A DNA stretch of 23,692 nucleotides from 2-01-FULL-45-10 sp964433975. Its GTDB lineage: Bacteria; Omnitrophota; Gorgyraeia; 2-01-FULL-45-10. Positions 16,348 to 23,692 of the stretch are shown here, piece by piece. How positions within the stretch are numbered: the stretch's first letter is position 1; each line of letters opens with the position of its first letter. Where the stretch lies: contig CAYSSS010000024.1 of assembly GCA_964433975.1 (NCBI GenBank), forward strand, positions 1-23,692. Reading direction: 5' to 3'. Position numbers and translations under genes: made by a program. The notes under the pieces are model-generated. The model was given only the letters and a program-made list of their open reading frames with translations. It was not told the DNA's origin and did no database searches.

Positions 16348-16905
16348 CTACCCCCTTATGAGCGACATAGCTTCGGACCTGGTCTTCTCGTTCTTCCTGA
16401 ACGTACCCCGCACCGCGCTCGTTATGGTCATGACGCCCGGTTTTTTAACTCCGCGCATGCTCATGCAAAGGTGTTCGGCCTCTATAATCACCAATACGCC
16501 TTTCGGTTTCAGTTTCTTCATTATTATGTCGGCTATGTCGGTGGTGATCCGCTCCTGCACTTGCAGCCTCTTGGCGAATATATCCACAACCCTGACAAGT
16601 TTGCTTAATCCCGTCACCCTGTTGTTGCTCGGTATATAGGCTACGTGCGCCTTTCCTATAAACGGGAGCATGTGGTGCTCGCATACCGAATAGAGCGGGA
16701 TATTCTTCAAGAGCACTATCTCGTCATGCTCCTTTTCGAATATGACTTCCAGCTCCTTCTCGGGATCCAGCGCGGATCCTGCCAGTATCTCTTCGTACAT
16801 CTCCGCCACGCGGCGCGGCGTATCCTTTATATCTTTTCTCTTCGGGTCCTCTCCTACAGCTATCAGAATATCGCGAACGGCTTTTTCTATTTTTTTTTTG
16901 TCCAT
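16348..16905 (-). CDS. folE: GTP cyclohydrolase I (FolE type)
   Basis: This 185-residue protein has the usual length of the family. It opens the purine ring of GTP to make 7,8-dihydroneopterin triphosphate, the first step of folate and pterin synthesis. Zinc and active-site residues are visible: YSVCEHHMLPF (C75, H77, H78), GLSKLVRVVD, QVQERIT and EAEHLCMSMRG (H145, C147). The ATG has GGAGG a few bases upstream. It stands apart from mnmE by a palindromic element and is 49 bases upstream of tpsB. FolC in this window acts later in the same pathway. Confidence 0.96.
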   Translation of the reverse strand: MDKKKIEKAVRDILIAVGEDPKRKDIKDTPRRVAEMYEEILAGSALDPEKELEVIFEKEHDEIVLLKNIPLYSVCEHHMLPFIGKAHVAYIPSNNRVTGLSKLVRVVDIFAKRLQVQERITTDIADIIMKKLKPKGVLVIIEAEHLCMSMRGVKKPGVMTITSAVRGTFRKNEKTRSEAMSLIRG

Positions 16906-16929
16906 TACGCCTCCGATTTTACTATATTC

Positions 16930-17013
16930 GTCATTGCGAGGAGGCCTTTAGGCCGACGAAGCAATCTCTAAAATCGGGATTGCTTCGCCCGCCTTTGGCG
17001 GGCTCGCAATGAC
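16930..17013. repeat. Cloverleaf-like palindromic element between mnmE and folE
   Basis: Outer arms GTCATTGCGAG (16930-16940) and CTCGCAATGAC (17003-17013) are perfect inverted repeats. Inner arms CGAAGCAATC (16957-16966) and GATTGCTTCG (16978-16987) form a second perfect pair. Two further hairpins sit between them: GGCCT/AGGCC (16943-16954) and CCCGCC/GGCGGG with a TTT loop (16988-17002). The 84-base unit could fold as a cruciform. Palindromes built on GTCATTGCGAG and CGAAGCAATC are dispersed in many bacterial genomes. No coding content. Confidence 0.85.
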
Positions 17014-17022
17014 AGTAAGTAG

Positions 17023-18402
17023 CTATTTGCCTATGCAGAAATTTTCGAATATCTTATCGAGAATATCATCCGAGGCCGACCTGCCTACTATCAGGCCCAG
17101 GTTGAATATGGCCTCTTTGAGATCCACGGCTATAAGCTCCGGATGCATGGCTTCCTTGACCGCTTTACCTACAGATAACATATTATCGAACGCTTTGTCA
17201 AGGAGCTCCTTGTGCCTGGCGTTCGTAACTAACGCTGCCTCGCCTTGCGTATACTTACCGCTCCAGACAATATCGAGGATCGACTTCTCCAGAAGCTCTA
17301 TATTTCTCTTCTTCTCAACCGAGATCTCGATTATGGGATCGTCCTTAAATAAAGTTGCCAGGCGCTTTGCGCTGTGGCGCGCGGCGCCTAAATCGATCTT
17401 GTTCAATATAACAAGCTTCTTCATGCCTTCTACCAACCTGATGATTTCCAGGTCCTCCTCGTTTATCCTGGTGGAGGCATCGAGTATCAAGAGAACTATA
17501 TCGGCTTTTTCTATGTAACGCCTGCTCCTGCCGGAACTTTCCTTGTAGAGGAGATCACTCACATCTCCTATGCCTGCCGTATCGACCAGCCTTATCGGAA
17601 CGCCATTTAAGCTTATCGTCTCCTCCACGGCGTCCCTCGTTGTGCCGGGGAGAGGCGCCACTATCACGCGATCCCTCTTCAGAAGCAGATTCATGAGGCT
17701 CGATTTTCCGACATTCGGCTTCCCGCAGATCACCGCCAGCACGCCTTCACGCAGGACGACGCCCTCATTGAAGCTATCCGTTAAGCCCTTCATCTTTTCG
17801 ATAATAAGCCCTACCTTCTCTCCAAGAGCCTCTTCTTTGATGATCTCCAGCCCTTCGTCCGGAAAATCTATAGAAGCCTCTAAGTGAGAAGTTATCTCTG
17901 TCAAAAGATCCAATATACCGGAGACATCTTTAGAGAGACTTCCTTCGAGCTGCCCCATGGCGGCTTTCAGAGATCCTGCCGTCTTGGCTCTTATCACGTC
18001 AAGTACCGCTTCGGCCTGTATAAGGTCGATCCTGCCGTTTAAAAAAGCTCTTTTGGTAAATTCACCGGGCTCGGCGACTCTCGCCCCGTACTTAATTACA
18101 AGATCGAATACTTTTTTTACCGCCTGTATCCCGCCGTGGCAATTGATCTCCACTATATCTTCTTTGGTATAGCTCTTCGGCGAGCGCATAACGGTCAGCA
18201 GGACTTCATCAATATCTCTTATATGCCCATAATGTACGGTATATGTCCCGTAGTCAGATGGCTTCTTGCCGTCTTTCGAAACAAAAATTTTGTCGGCTAT
18301 CTCCAGCGCTCGCGCGCCGCTTATGCGGACTATGCCGATCGGGCCGACACCCGCCGCCGTAGCGGGAGCGGTTATAGTATCATCTAAACTGGCTTTACGC
18401 AT
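17023..18402 (-). CDS. mnmE: tRNA uridine-5-carboxymethylaminomethyl modification GTPase MnmE
   Basis: This 459-residue protein has the standard MnmE layout: an N-terminal folate-binding domain (about 1-120; VEINCHGG, EPGEFTKRAFLNGRIDL), a helical domain, and an inserted Ras-like G domain with GKPNVGKS (227-234), TTRD (254-257), DTAG (274-277) and NKID (334-337). The C-terminus is FCIGK with the conserved Cys456. With MnmG it modifies the wobble uridine (cmnm5U/mnm5U) of certain tRNAs, using a folate one-carbon unit. The start overlaps the folC end by 19 bases, indicating translational coupling. The partner mnmG is not in this window. Confidence 0.97.
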   Translation of the reverse strand: MRKASLDDTITAPATAAGVGPIGIVRISGARALEIADKIFVSKDGKKPSDYGTYTVHYGHIRDIDEVLLTVMRSPKSYTKEDIVEINCHGGIQAVKKVFDLVIKYGARVAEPGEFTKRAFLNGRIDLIQAEAVLDVIRAKTAGSLKAAMGQLEGSLSKDVSGILDLLTEITSHLEASIDFPDEGLEIIKEEALGEKVGLIIEKMKGLTDSFNEGVVLREGVLAVICGKPNVGKSSLMNLLLKRDRVIVAPLPGTTRDAVEETISLNGVPIRLVDTAGIGDVSDLLYKESSGRSRRYIEKADIVLLILDASTRINEEDLEIIRLVEGMKKLVILNKIDLGAARHSAKRLATLFKDDPIIEISVEKKRNIELLEKSILDIVWSGKYTQGEAALVTNARHKELLDKAFDNMLSVGKAVKEAMHPELIAVDLKEAIFNLGLIVGRSASDDILDKIFENFCIGK

Positions 18403-19718
18403 CTTTGATAATGCTCCTTAACCTCTCCGACAACAAATAGAGAGCCGGTGATCAGGACGAGATCTTCGGGAGAAGCCATTGATAAGGCACTGCTTAACGC
18501 TTCCTCCGTGTTGGACGTCAATATCACATCTTTAACGCCATGATCCATATTCAAGATATCTTCTTCCATCTTCACCGGATCGAGCGCCCTGCTTGTAACT
18601 TTTGACCTGGTCAATATCACCGTGTCGGACCAGGGCAAGAGCTCCTCCAAGATTCCCCTTATATCCTTATCTTTTGAAACGCCTAAGAGAAGTATCAGCC
18701 TCCTGTACCTGAATATCTTCTTTATGGATTCGATCAATATGCGGGCACTGGCTTTATTGTGGGCTCCATCGAGAACGACGAAGGGTCTCCTCTCGATAAC
18801 CTCCAGCCGCCCGGGCCACCGGGTGTCCCTAATGCCGTTACGGACCGCCCTCTCGGGGACTACGACACCTTTAAGTTTGAGAGCCTCTATAATGCCTATG
18901 GCTGTAGAGGCATTGATCGCCTGGTGAGGCCCTAACAAGGATGTCTCTACGCCCTTATAATCCGCAGAAGGCCCCGATACATCGAATCTATTTGAATACT
19001 CGACTGATTCCAATTCTTTAAAATTTATCTCCCTGCCTACGAGAATGAGGCGTACTCTTCTCTCTCTGCATGTCTCTTCTATAACATTGAGGGCCTCTTC
19101 TTCCTGCGGCGCAGATACGCAAATAGACCCGCTCTTTACTATGCCGCACTTCTCTCTTGCTATATCCGTCAACGTATCACCCAATTTATCGGCATGTTCA
19201 TAGCTTAACGGGGTGATCGCCGAAACCAGGGGCTCTAAAAGATTCGTCGCGTCGAGTCTGCCGCCTAAGCCCACTTCATACACAACAATGTCGGCTTTCT
19301 TCTCCTTAAAATAGATAAAAGCGAGGGACGTGCATACTTCGAAGAATGTAGGCGTCATCTCCTTCATCGAAGACTCTATCACGCTCTTTATCCGGTCAAG
19401 GATCCGCGCGAGATCTTCTTCGCTTATAAGCTCGGCGCCTATTCTTATCCTTTCGCGGAAAGAGACGAGGTGCGGGGAAGTGTAGAGTCCGGTCTTAAAA
19501 CCGGCGGATAGAAGCATGGAATGAACGTAGGAGGCGGTCGACCCCTTACCTTTGCTCCCGGCTATGTGAATTGAACGAACCGATCTTTGGGGATCGCCGA
19601 GGAGAGCGGCAAGCCGTTTCATCCGCTCTAATTTAAATGAGGTCCTGTAATTATATCCGTCCGATTTTTCGAAATTGACGAGTGACTCGAGATACTTTAA
19701 GGCTTCCGGGTAGGTCAT
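18384..19718 (-). CDS. folC: Folylpolyglutamate synthase / dihydrofolate synthase (FolC)
   Basis: This 444-residue Mur-ligase-like protein adds glutamate to dihydropteroate and to folates using ATP. Visible motifs are the P-loop HIAGSKGKGST (51-61), SPHLVSFRERI (folate-binding loop), VYEVGLGGRLDATN (magnesium/ATP region), GPHQAINA and FVVLDGAHNKAS in the C-terminal ligase domain. The length is typical. It begins 3 bases after the purH stop codon and overlaps mnmE, so purH-folC-mnmE is almost certainly one transcript. No strong Shine-Dalgarno is seen, consistent with coupling to purH. Whether it has one or both activities cannot be decided from sequence alone. Confidence 0.95.
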   Translation of the reverse strand: MTYPEALKYLESLVNFEKSDGYNYRTSFKLERMKRLAALLGDPQRSVRSIHIAGSKGKGSTASYVHSMLLSAGFKTGLYTSPHLVSFRERIRIGAELISEEDLARILDRIKSVIESSMKEMTPTFFEVCTSLAFIYFKEKKADIVVYEVGLGGRLDATNLLEPLVSAITPLSYEHADKLGDTLTDIAREKCGIVKSGSICVSAPQEEEALNVIEETCRERRVRLILVGREINFKELESVEYSNRFDVSGPSADYKGVETSLLGPHQAINASTAIGIIEALKLKGVVVPERAVRNGIRDTRWPGRLEVIERRPFVVLDGAHNKASARILIESIKKIFRYRRLILLLGVSKDKDIRGILEELLPWSDTVILTRSKVTSRALDPVKMEEDILNMDHGVKDVILTSNTEEALSSALSMASPEDLVLITGSLFVVGEVKEHYQRCVKPV

Positions 19719-19721
19719 CTT

Positions 19722-21296
19722 CTAATGCTTGAAGTGCCGCACGCCTGTAAACACCATGGCTAATCCCAGTTTGTCCGCCATATTGATCACCTCTTTATCC
19801 CTTACGGATCCGCCGGGCTGGATTATAGCTTTGACGCCCGCTCTGGCGGCCTCTTCTATGCCGTCTTCTTTCGGGAAGAACGCGTCGCTGGCGAGCGTTG
19901 CGCCTTTTGCGCGGTGAGCGGCTTTTTGGGCGGCGATCTTTACCGAGTCAACCCTCGACATCTGGCCCGCGCCGACTCCTACGGTCTTAGTCCCATCGGA
20001 TATCGTGATGGCGTTCGATTTGACGTGCTTGGCGATAACAAAACCGAATAGCATGGAACGCAGCTGCTCTTTTGTAGGTTTCACTTTTGTAACTACCTTA
20101 AGGTCGGCCTCGTTTACGCAAAGAGAGTCCTTCTCCTGCAAAAGGAGCCCTCCGGTGACTCTCTTCATATCCATGCCGCGCTTTGCCGTACGTTCACCAA
20201 AATTCTTTACCTCTATGAGTCTCAGGTTCTTCTTGGTCTTCAACAGCTCAAGAGCTTTTGATTCATAGGACGGCGCCACGATGCACTCTACAAAATCGGC
20301 TTCCTTAATGATCGTAACCGCAAGTTCCGCGTCGACCGTCCTGTTGAATCCCACAACGCTTCCAAACGCGCTTAAGCGATCACAATCGAGCGCATCCATA
20401 TAAGCCTCGGTCAATCTCTTCGCTGTAGCCGCCCCGCATGGATTCGTATGCTTTATTATCGCCGCCGCGGGCTTATCGAACTCCCGCACTATCTCTAATG
20501 CCGCGTTAAGATCGATTATATTATTGAACGAGAGTTCCTTGCCGTGCAGCTGCACGGCGCCGGCGATGCCGGCCCCATCGCTCGATCCGTCCTTATAGAA
20601 AGCGGCCTTCTGGTGAGGGTTCTCGCCGTAACGCAGGTCTTGTAACTTCGTGAAACTTAAGTTTAAAGTCGGGGGCAACGCGTCTTCGACGCGTGCGGTC
20701 TGTAGTTCGTTATTTGTAAGATACTTATATATGGCGGCGTCGTAGGCAAAGGTGCGCGCGAAGACTTTCCTGCCCAATTCCACAAGCAGACTCTCTGGAA
20801 TACCTCCGGAGTTCTTTCCCATCTCCTCTATGACACGGGCATAGTCGGATGGGTCAGAGATGACGCAGACCGACTTGTGGTTCTTGGCCGCGCTCCTCAG
20901 CATCGAGGGTCCGCCTATATCTATATTCTCTATAGCCTCTTCAAGTTTTACGCCGGGCTTCGATACCGTCTTTTCGAACGGATATAGATTTACCACTACC
21001 ATGTCTATGAGACCGATACCATGCTTCTTCAGGGTCTCCATGTGCTCCTTATCTTCCCTTAATGCGAGCAGGCCCGCATGCACCTTCGGGTGGAGAGTTT
21101 TGACCCGGCCGTCGAGCATCTCGGGAAAACCGGTATGCTCTGAGACGTCCTTTACTTTAATACCAAGATCACGTATAATCCTGGCCGTCCCGCCGGTAGA
21201 TAGCATCTCTACATCGAACTTGCTGAGCGCTTTTACGAGATCTTCAAGACCTCTCTTATCCGACACGCTTATCAGAGCCCTTTTGATCTTCAGCAT
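19722..21296 (-). CDS. purH: Bifunctional AICAR formyltransferase / IMP cyclohydrolase (PurH)
   Basis: This 524-residue protein carries out the last two steps of IMP synthesis. The N-terminal IMP cyclohydrolase (MGS-like) domain spans about 1-195: ALISVSDKRGL, STGGTARII, FPEMLDGRVKTLHPK, VVNLYPF, NIDIGGPSMLRSAAKN. The AICAR transformylase domain follows with DLRYGENPHQKAAFY and the catalytic IIKHTNPCGAA (280-290). It ends in the usual QPGGSVRD and TGVRHFKH. It uses 10-formyl-tetrahydrofolate, which links it with folC just downstream. GGAG lies 7 bases before the ATG. It is the first gene of the purH-folC-mnmE run. Confidence 0.97.
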   Translation of the reverse strand: MLKIKRALISVSDKRGLEDLVKALSKFDVEMLSTGGTARIIRDLGIKVKDVSEHTGFPEMLDGRVKTLHPKVHAGLLALREDKEHMETLKKHGIGLIDMVVVNLYPFEKTVSKPGVKLEEAIENIDIGGPSMLRSAAKNHKSVCVISDPSDYARVIEEMGKNSGGIPESLLVELGRKVFARTFAYDAAIYKYLTNNELQTARVEDALPPTLNLSFTKLQDLRYGENPHQKAAFYKDGSSDGAGIAGAVQLHGKELSFNNIIDLNAALEIVREFDKPAAAIIKHTNPCGAATAKRLTEAYMDALDCDRLSAFGSVVGFNRTVDAELAVTIIKEADFVECIVAPSYESKALELLKTKKNLRLIEVKNFGERTAKRGMDMKRVTGGLLLQEKDSLCVNEADLKVVTKVKPTKEQLRSMLFGFVIAKHVKSNAITISDGTKTVGVGAGQMSRVDSVKIAAQKAAHRAKGATLASDAFFPKEDGIEEAARAGVKAIIQPGGSVRDKEVINMADKLGLAMVFTGVRHFKH

Positions 21297-21309
21297 TCCG
21301 TCTCCATTT

Positions 21310-21364
21310 TTAGCTTTAGGCTATAAGCTTTATGCCTACAGCTTAAGGCTTATAACTTACAGCT
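21310..21364. repeat. Short imperfect palindromic repeat at the gpmA 3' end
   Basis: Within about 55 bases, variants of the same words recur in both orientations: AGCTTTAGGCTATAAGCTT, TATGCCTACAGCTTAAGGCT and TATAACTTACAGCT. On the minus strand these read as a string of AAGCTGTA, AAGCTTATA and GCCTTAAGCT variants. The repeat includes the last codons and stop (21357-21359) of gpmA. It is not GC-rich and has no U-run, so it is not a classical terminator. Confidence 0.6.
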
Positions 21365-22112
21365 GTTTTTTCGCCCTACCCTGATTTGCAACAGCTTCCA
21401 TCGCTTTCCTGACTTCCTCCGGATCTCCGAGATAATAATTTTTGATCGGCTTTAAATCGTCCTCAAGCTCGTAGATGAGCGGCAGGCCTGTAGGTATATT
21501 CAATCCTACGATATCCTTATCCGAAACATTATCCAGATACTTTACCAGGGCCCTCAGGCTGTTACCATGGGCGGCTATTATGACATGCTTGCCCGATTTG
21601 ACAGCCGGCGCCATAGTCTCATGCCAATAGGGCAGAAACCTCGCTACCGTATCTTTTAAACATTCTGTGGCAGGTATATCTTTCTTGGCGAGATCTCTGT
21701 ATTTGGGATCAACTCCCGGGTATCTTGGATCTGTAACTTCAAGCGCGGGCGGACGGATATCGTAACTACGCCTCCAGATAAGGACCTGCTCTTCACCGTA
21801 CTTTAAAGCCATCTCGGCCTTATTCAACCCCTGAAGAGCTCCGTAGTGACGCTCATTGAGCCTCCAGGAATTATATACGGGTATCCACATGAGGTCCATC
21901 TCATCGAGGGTCATCCATAGCGTTCTTATCGCCCTCTTAAGGACCGAGGTGTACGCAACATCAAAGACGAACCCTTCTCTCTTCAGCACCTCGCCGGCCT
22001 TCTTAGCCTCTACAAGCCCTTTCTCGGAAAGGTCCACGTCGGTCCATCCGGTAAAGCGGTTCTCCCTGTTCCAGGTGCTCTCTCCGTGCCTCAATAGTAC
22101 CAATTTCTTCAT
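21357..22112 (-). CDS. gpmA: 2,3-bisphosphoglycerate-dependent phosphoglycerate mutase
   Basis: This 251-residue enzyme interconverts 3- and 2-phosphoglycerate in glycolysis and gluconeogenesis. The phosphohistidine motif LLRHGES (H9), FTGWTDVDLSEKG, the active-site segment WRLNERHYGALQG (E87) and the second catalytic histidine AAHGNSLRAL (H182) are all present, and length matches the cofactor-dependent family. An in-frame GTG lies one codon earlier (22115), but GGAGGG (22118-22123) is correctly spaced only for the ATG at 22112. The C-terminal QL and stop fall inside a short palindromic repeat. Probably a single-gene unit behind an extended -10 promoter. Confidence 0.96.
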   Translation of the reverse strand: MKKLVLLRHGESTWNRENRFTGWTDVDLSEKGLVEAKKAGEVLKREGFVFDVAYTSVLKRAIRTLWMTLDEMDLMWIPVYNSWRLNERHYGALQGLNKAEMALKYGEEQVLIWRRSYDIRPPALEVTDPRYPGVDPKYRDLAKKDIPATECLKDTVARFLPYWHETMAPAVKSGKHVIIAAHGNSLRALVKYLDNVSDKDIVGLNIPTGLPLIYELEDDLKPIKNYYLGDPEEVRKAMEAVANQGRAKKQL

Positions 22113-22138
22113 CACTACCCTCCGATTTGAGAGTTCCT

Positions 22139-22147
22139 ATTGTAGCA
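22139..22147 (-). promoter_or_regulatory. Possible extended -10 promoter of gpmA
   Basis: TGC followed by TACAAT on the minus strand gives an extended -10 element, which would start transcription near 22132, about 20 bases before gpmA. No good -35 box is seen at the expected distance. Confidence 0.45.
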
Positions 22148-22194
22148 TAAATGAGAGCAAAATTCTACCCCCTGTCGCTCCTTCAATTCTTAGG

Positions 22195-22370
22195 CGGAAT
22201 ACCCGGTGGCCCAGCCTGGAGCGACTGTCAAAAATTCTGACACCTTGTGGCGGTACAGGAAAAATTTTAAATTCCTGAAAGAAGTTAAAATTTTTGTCAG
22301 AATTTTTACATAGCAAATTGCATGCCTAATGCAATTTGCGGCAAGCGGAAGGCGGCCACCGGGTATTCCG
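22195..22370. repeat. 176-bp nested inverted-repeat (MITE-like) element
   Basis: The ends CGGAATACCCGGTGGCC (22195-22211) and its exact reverse complement (22354-22370) are perfect 17-base terminal inverted repeats. Inside are a second inverted pair with core AAAAATTCTGACA (22230-22242 and 22295-22307), the palindrome CAGGAA...TTCCTG (22256-22277), and a perfect 11-bp hairpin GCAAATTGCAT/ATGCAATTTGC with a GCCTA loop (22313-22339). There is no credible gene. The layout resembles a miniature non-autonomous element; no clear target-site duplication is seen. It fills most of the gap between gpmA and the membrane protein gene. Confidence 0.8.
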
Positions 22371-22388
22371 ATATTTGAGGTGGGAAAC

Positions 22389-22421
22389 AAAAAGGGCGCT
22401 TCTATTTGAAGCACCCTTTTT
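22389..22421 (-). terminator. Rho-independent terminator of the membrane protein gene
   Basis: On the minus strand the RNA is a 14-pair stem, AAAAAGGGUGCUUC against GAAGCGCCCUUUUU, with a 5-base loop and ending in U5. The G-U pair forms only on this strand (a C-A mismatch on the other), which supports minus-strand use. It begins 22 bases after the stop codon at 22444. Confidence 0.85.
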
Positions 22422-22443
22422 GTGTTGAAACTATACTGCTAGT

Positions 22444-23118
22444 TTATTTTTTTATCTTATCCAACATACCCTGCATCGCTTTTCCGGCAATATCCTTGCA
22501 TCCCAAGCCGAAAGCGAGCGCCGCGGCGAGCCCTGCGGACGCCAGTATTATATTGACCGCGAAGGCTATGAATGCGGTCGCTATGTTCAGCTGCTCGATA
22601 GCTATTATAACCGCGAATATGACCAGGACCGTCTGCGTGATCTTCGCAAGCAGTTTCGCGTTTCCTATCCCGGCGTTGCTCACTGTGGTGCGGACTATTC
22701 CGGCAACGAAGGTCGCCAGGAACGATCCCAGCACAAGCACGAATATCGCGACTATTATATTCGGGACATAGGCTACTAATCTCGATAACAGCTCTCCCGC
22801 GACAGTCAGATTCAGAGCACTGAGAGCGGATGCTAATACCGACAGTATGATCACCCAGTATACGATCACACCTATCAGTTCGGACAATGTCCATTTTATA
22901 TCGCCCTGTGCCAGCATATTGGCGAGGCCTGCCTTATCGCTTACTACATCAAGACGGGCAGCCTTTAACGCTCTTACAACTATGGCCTCAATGAATTTAG
23001 CAACGATCCAACCGATAACCAGTATTATGATCGCACCTATAATGGTAGGAACATAACTCCAGATCTTGATCAACATCGCCTTTACAGGATCGGCAACTAT
23101 CAGAGCCAATCTGTCCAT
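22444..23118 (-). CDS. Small-conductance mechanosensitive channel-related membrane protein (conserved TM helix repeats)
   Basis: This 224-residue, strongly hydrophobic protein has about five membrane segments (about 22-42, 80-101, 117-140, 160-176, 181-205). Two copies of the conserved TM-helix repeat are seen: IWSYVPTIIGAIIILVIGW and LVAYVPNIIVAIFVLVLG. The last segment, ASAGLAAALAFGLGCKDIAG, resembles the pore-lining helix of MscS. The protein stops there and lacks the MscS beta domain and cytoplasmic cage. Related proteins (CmpX-like) are linked to osmotic or envelope stress, but function here is not established. An upstream ATG (23139) is in frame, but GGAGG (23126-23130) sits 7 bases before 23118, so that start is chosen. 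It has its own promoter and terminator. Confidence 0.82.
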   Translation of the reverse strand: MDRLALIVADPVKAMLIKIWSYVPTIIGAIIILVIGWIVAKFIEAIVVRALKAARLDVVSDKAGLANMLAQGDIKWTLSELIGVIVYWVIILSVLASALSALNLTVAGELLSRLVAYVPNIIVAIFVLVLGSFLATFVAGIVRTTVSNAGIGNAKLLAKITQTVLVIFAVIIAIEQLNIATAFIAFAVNIILASAGLAAALAFGLGCKDIAGKAMQGMLDKIKK

Positions 23119-23184
23119 CACGCCACCTCCCTTTCTCATACCTTAATGAAATGAATGCAGACAATATACCCTATTATTAAGATA

Positions 23185-23212
23185 ATTCTACCACAAAAAT
23201 CGATTTTTGCAA
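23185..23212 (-). promoter_or_regulatory. Promoter of the membrane protein gene, overlapping a palindrome
   Basis: TTGCAA (23207-23212) and TAGAAT (23185-23190) are 16 bases apart. The spacer is largely the perfect 16-base palindrome CAAAAATCGATTTTTG (23194-23209), which overlaps the -35 box and could be an operator. Its AT-rich stem is a weak alternative as a terminator for the upstream reductase gene. Confidence 0.55.
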
Positions 23213-23245
23213 GTGCCAGGTGAAAATTTCTTTAATATCTCAATT

Positions 23246-23692
23246 TCATCCGCACTTTGAATAACCGCAGGACTTGCATACCATGCAGCCCTCTATGTGC
23301 CACAGCGCTCCGCCGCAATCCGGGCATACGCCGACTATATTACCGGCCTTCTTCATAGTGGTCGTCTTTGAATTACCTCCTGAGGCGTCCGGCTGTGACG
23401 TCTCCGTGGTAGTCTCGCTTGCGCTGACGGTATCGTTGGAGGCTTTTTTATTCTTCGTCTCCTGCGCCCTCTGTTCAATGGCCCTGGCAATCGCGTCACT
23501 GCACGAGAATATCCTTCCGCCCTTCTCCCAACTGGGTGAAGGACATCTTATTCCGCGAAGCTGCTCGACTATGGAGCCCACCTCTATGCCGCTGCGCAAG
23601 CCTAAAGAGACCAGGCGCCCTATGGCCTCCAACTGGCTCATGGCGCATCCGCCGGCCTTGCCCATATGCATGAATACTTCAAAAGGCTGGCC
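23246..23692 (-). CDS. nrdJ: Adenosylcobalamin-dependent (class II) ribonucleotide reductase, C-terminal end
   Basis: Only the last 148 residues are in the window; the gene continues to the right. The visible part opens with GQPFEVFMHMGKAGGCAMSQ and LEAIGRLVSLGLRSGI, which is the TSCPD domain found at the C-terminus of B12-dependent ribonucleotide reductases. Then comes EQLRGIRCPSPSW, a low-complexity Ser/Thr linker, and a terminal zinc ribbon (CPDCGG and CMVCKSCGYSKCG). The terminal cysteines probably include the pair that re-reduces the active site after each turnover. The enzyme makes deoxyribonucleotides independently of oxygen. The methionine near 23671 is internal, not a start. Confidence 0.93.
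   Translation of the reverse strand, partial: GQPFEVFMHMGKAGGCAMSQLEAIGRLVSLGLRSGIEVGSIVEQLRGIRCPSPSWEKGGRIFSCSDAIARAIEQRAQETKNKKASNDTVSASETTTETSQPDASGGNSKTTTMKKAGNIVGVCPDCGGALWHIEGCMVCKSCGYSKCG

Noticed and set aside
16906..17022. Folate-sensing riboswitch or terminator ahead of folE
   Set aside because: The hairpins here belong to the symmetric palindromic element; no tetrahydrofolate riboswitch core and no T-run were found.
22190..22414. Minus-strand open frame of 74 codons
   Set aside because: It is made almost entirely of the nested inverted-repeat element and the terminator stem; no domain or start signal.
23213..23245. Terminator for the ribonucleotide reductase gene
   Set aside because: No GC-rich hairpin with a U-run follows the stop codon; only the AT-rich palindrome at 23194-23209 is present.

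Overview
All genes in this window lie on the minus strand, so the region reads from right to left. The gene content points to a bacterium with an outer membrane (a two-partner secretion locus with a POTRA/beta-barrel transporter), B12-dependent ribonucleotide reduction and a moderate base composition. The mix of a very large repeat-rich surface protein carrying DUF2341, LamG and YDG modules, short nested palindromic elements between genes, and this housekeeping set would fit a candidate-phylum bacterium such as Omnitrophota. That placement is my inference and is not proven by any single marker here.

Right part (23692 to 16348) is housekeeping. It holds the C-terminal end of a class II (adenosylcobalamin) ribonucleotide reductase, then a small multi-helix membrane protein related to mechanosensitive channels with its own promoter and a clear terminator. 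Next come gpmA (glycolysis), a tight purH-folC-mnmE run (purine synthesis, folate, tRNA modification) and folE (GTP cyclohydrolase I). Non-coding palindromic elements separate several of these: a 176-bp nested inverted repeat, a short palindromic repeat at the end of gpmA, and a cloverleaf-like inverted repeat between mnmE and folE.

Left part (16347 to 1) is a two-partner secretion system. tpsB encodes the outer-membrane transporter. It is followed after 14 bases by a membrane-bound sensor kinase that has an intact ATP-binding core but no phosphoacceptor histidine. Then, behind its own sigma70-type promoter, comes tpsA, a giant exoprotein open for at least 4106 codons and running off the left edge. 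Its parts in order are: signal peptide, TPS/haemagglutinin domain, beta-helix sections, a GLUG block, a long stretch of autotransporter-type beta-strand repeats, DUF2341 plus LamG, more beta-strand repeats, and YDG repeats at the edge.

The most notable observation is a GEMM-I cyclic dinucleotide riboswitch in the tpsA leader, ending directly at the Shine-Dalgarno sequence. At the ligand-contacting position equivalent to G20 of the Vibrio Vc2 aptamer it has A, the mark of the GEMM-Ib variants that include the 3',3'-cGAMP sensors of Geobacter. The locus therefore looks like a giant adhesin under second-messenger translational control, with a divergent sensor kinase encoded between transporter and adhesin.
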